The notes beneath the pieces were generated by a model that did no database searches, was not told the origin of the DNA, and worked only from the letters and a program-made list of their open reading frames with translations. A stretch of DNA of 41,768 nucleotides from PALSA-911 sp037442565 (GTDB lineage Bacteria; Pseudomonadota; Alphaproteobacteria; Acetobacterales; Acetobacteraceae): assembly GCA_037442565.1 (NCBI GenBank), contig JBBIQA010000015.1, positions 1 through 41,768 on the forward strand, read 5' to 3'. How positions within the stretch are numbered: position 1 is the stretch's first letter; every line of letters begins with the position of its first letter. The position numbers and the translations under genes were made by a program. Of the stretch, positions 40,515 through 41,768 are shown in pieces.

Positions 40515-41111
40515 TCAGCCAACAGGCATGGTCTGCGCCATCGGCGCCAGCTTCACCACGTCCGCGTACCACGCCTCCAGCTTCGGATGGCCGGGACGCC
40601 AGGGCTCGTTGGCAAAACGGAAATCGAGATAGCCCAGCGCGCAGGCGATGGTGATCTCGCCGATCGTGGCCAGCTTGCCGAGCGTGCCCGCTTCCGCTTC
40701 CAAGGCATCGAGCGAGCGGCGGACCTTGCCCTTCTGCAACTCGATATACCCGACGCGCCCCTCATCCTGCGGCAGAGCGATCTCGCGCCGGCGCGGCTGG
40801 CTGGCGTCCAGGATGCCATCGCCCAGCGCCTGCTGGCGCAGCGCGGTCCAACGCGCCGGCCCGGCCGGCGGAAACAGCTTCGGCATGTCGCCCAGACTGT
40901 CGAGATATTCGCAGATCACCGGGCTGTCGAACAGCGACACGCCGTCATCGGTCACCAGGGTCGGCACCTTGGACAGCGGGTTGACCGGCGCCAGCGCGGG
41001 ATCGGTGGTGCCGATCGTCCATGTCTCGATCCGCCCGGCGAGGCCGCGGGCGATCGCGCAGGCCATGACCTTGCGCACATAGGGGCTGGCAGCAGAAAAA
41101 GCGATTTTCAT
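40515..41111 (-). CDS. Glutathione S-transferase family protein
   Basis: The 198-residue product has a thioredoxin-like N-terminal domain (MKIAFSAASPYVRKVMACAIARGL; VNPLSKVPTLVTDDGVSLFDSPVICEYLD) with the cis-Pro and the Ser-rich glutathione-binding loop of the family, then a helical domain. This subgroup is often called YibF- or YfcF-like. Glutathione conjugation or a redox role is possible, but the substrate is unknown. It lies 72 bp upstream of the CoA-transferase gene on the same strand. Its own ribosome site (AGGGAACGGAAC) is moderate. Confidence 0.9.
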   Translation of the reverse strand: MKIAFSAASPYVRKVMACAIARGLAGRIETWTIGTTDPALAPVNPLSKVPTLVTDDGVSLFDSPVICEYLDSLGDMPKLFPPAGPARWTALRQQALGDGILDASQPRRREIALPQDEGRVGYIELQKGKVRRSLDALEAEAGTLGKLATIGEITIACALGYLDFRFANEPWRPGHPKLEAWYADVVKLAPMAQTMPVG

Positions 41112-41257
41112 GGCGGCGTTCCGTTCCCTCGGTTGATGGGCGGGAACTTTGCTTCACCGTGGCTGGATCGACAAGCCGGGGCTGTCCGGTGCGAAGAACG
41201 CAGGCCCCATTTTTACCCTTCATCCCGGGATGAACGAAACACCAGAGCAAGCCCAAG

Positions 41258-41286
41258 ACAAAGGCGGCACCGCAAGGTGCCGCCTT
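41258..41286 (-). terminator. Intrinsic terminator after the PEP-CTERM gene
   Basis: An 11-bp stem AAGGCGGCACC/GGTGCCGCCTT with a GCAA loop on the plus strand is followed on the minus strand by TTTGTCTTG. It lies 28 bp after the stop of the PEP-CTERM gene and before the GST gene, so it should separate the two. Confidence 0.65.
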
Positions 41287-41314
41287 CGCCTCTGTCTCGA
41301 TCGTCGTTAGCGCG

Positions 41315-41768
41315 TCAGGCTGCCTTACGCCGGCGAACCAGCCCGAGGCCGGCAAGGCCCGCGCCGAGCAATGCCAGGCTGGCAGGCTCCGGCACGAGAT
41401 CCCAAGCGTAATCATGCGTTCTGTTGTGGCCACCCGCATCACAGTATTGGCCGTTGCTGCAGCCGTATACGGATGTGAACGTGTTGTTCGTCCCATCGTC
41501 GGGATGAGTCCACGTACCGGAACCAGCGTTCCAGAAGTTGTTGTATTGCGAAATGGCGACCGTATACGTGCCGCCTGCTACCGTTGCATTCATCCAGGAA
41601 TCCCAATGCGAACCGGTGACCGGGTCGGCCGGTACGCGCGATCCGCCATCATCGTTCGATACGATCGGAGTACCCGCAGCGGCGGAACCGGCGAACAAGG
41701 TCAGGATGGGATCGAAACCACCGCTCGGGATGGTAAGGCCGTTCTCAAGCGTGCCGCCCGCATAAGAG
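41315..41768 (-). CDS. PEP-CTERM sorting domain protein, C-terminal 150 residues (cut by window edge)
   Basis: The protein ends with VPEPASLALLGAGLAGLGLVRRRKAA. This is the PEP-CTERM signal: a VPEP motif, one hydrophobic helix and a basic tail, recognised by exosortase for cleavage and export to the cell surface or exopolysaccharide matrix. The preceding part is rich in Gly, Asn and Thr, with GGFDPILTLF and VSNDDGG as in the DVUA0089-like group of these proteins. Two Cys in GCSNGQYCDAGGH may form a disulfide. The N-terminus and signal peptide are beyond the window. An exosortase gene should exist elsewhere in the genome. Its role is unknown. Confidence 0.88.
   Translation of the reverse strand, partial: SYAGGTLENGLTIPSGGFDPILTLFAGSAAAGTPIVSNDDGGSRVPADPVTGSHWDSWMNATVAGGTYTVAISQYNNFWNAGSGTWTHPDDGTNNTFTSVYGCSNGQYCDAGGHNRTHDYAWDLVPEPASLALLGAGLAGLGLVRRRKAA

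Noticed and set aside
39333..41411. Long plus-strand open frame opposite the CoA-transferase and GST genes
   Set aside because: It covers two genes and an intergenic terminator; no ribosome site or recognisable domain.

Overview
The window is high-GC DNA from an alphaproteobacterium, most likely Rhodospirillales and plausibly Acetobacteraceae. This is inferred from protein style and gene order (tig-clpP-clpX-lon-hupB, a nuoA-N operon of 14 single genes, coaX and RNase J after nuo); no 16S gene is present. Two runs of exactly 100 N (1856-1955 and 30980-31079) are scaffold gaps, and each cuts the genes on both sides.

Positions 1-16200, minus strand: the complete respiratory complex I operon nuoABCDEFGHIJKLMN, with junctions from 8-bp overlaps to 43-bp spacers. 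It is followed across gap 1 by type III pantothenate kinase (coaX) and ribonuclease J, which runs off the left edge. Positions 16300-17100: a terminator-like hairpin, tRNA-Asp, tRNA-Val and the nucleoid protein HU. Positions 17300-23900, minus strand: the protein quality-control block trigger factor, ClpP, ClpX and Lon, preceded by tRNA-Leu. Several of these genes have recognisable intrinsic terminators.

Positions 24000-31400: a plus-strand IclR-type regulator that may be leaderless faces a minus-strand set of NAD(P)HX repair enzyme, malonyl-CoA decarboxylase and an AceE-like thiamine-diphosphate enzyme with no E2 or E3 gene nearby. Divergent from the repair enzyme is an orphan ParA-type ATPase. 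A 27-bp tandem repeat containing a near-palindrome lies in the shared promoter region. After gap 2 comes the C-terminal part of a CopD-like membrane protein.

Positions 31400-41768: an EamA-type transporter, an alpha/beta hydrolase, the SelO pseudokinase, dipeptidyl carboxypeptidase, a luciferase-like flavin oxidoreductase, a double-domain CaiB/BaiF CoA-transferase, a glutathione S-transferase-like protein and the C-terminus of a PEP-CTERM secreted protein.

Most of the window is housekeeping DNA. I found no CRISPR array, prophage, insertion sequence or recognisable defence system, and nothing I would call a clear new system. The best leads are the malonyl-CoA decarboxylase/AceE-like pairing, the two short tandem repeats in translation or promoter regions (nuoA/nuoB and nnr/parA), the inverted repeat upstream of lon, the Tyr in the ClpX IGF loop, and the fused CoA-transferase next to a flavin oxidoreductase.
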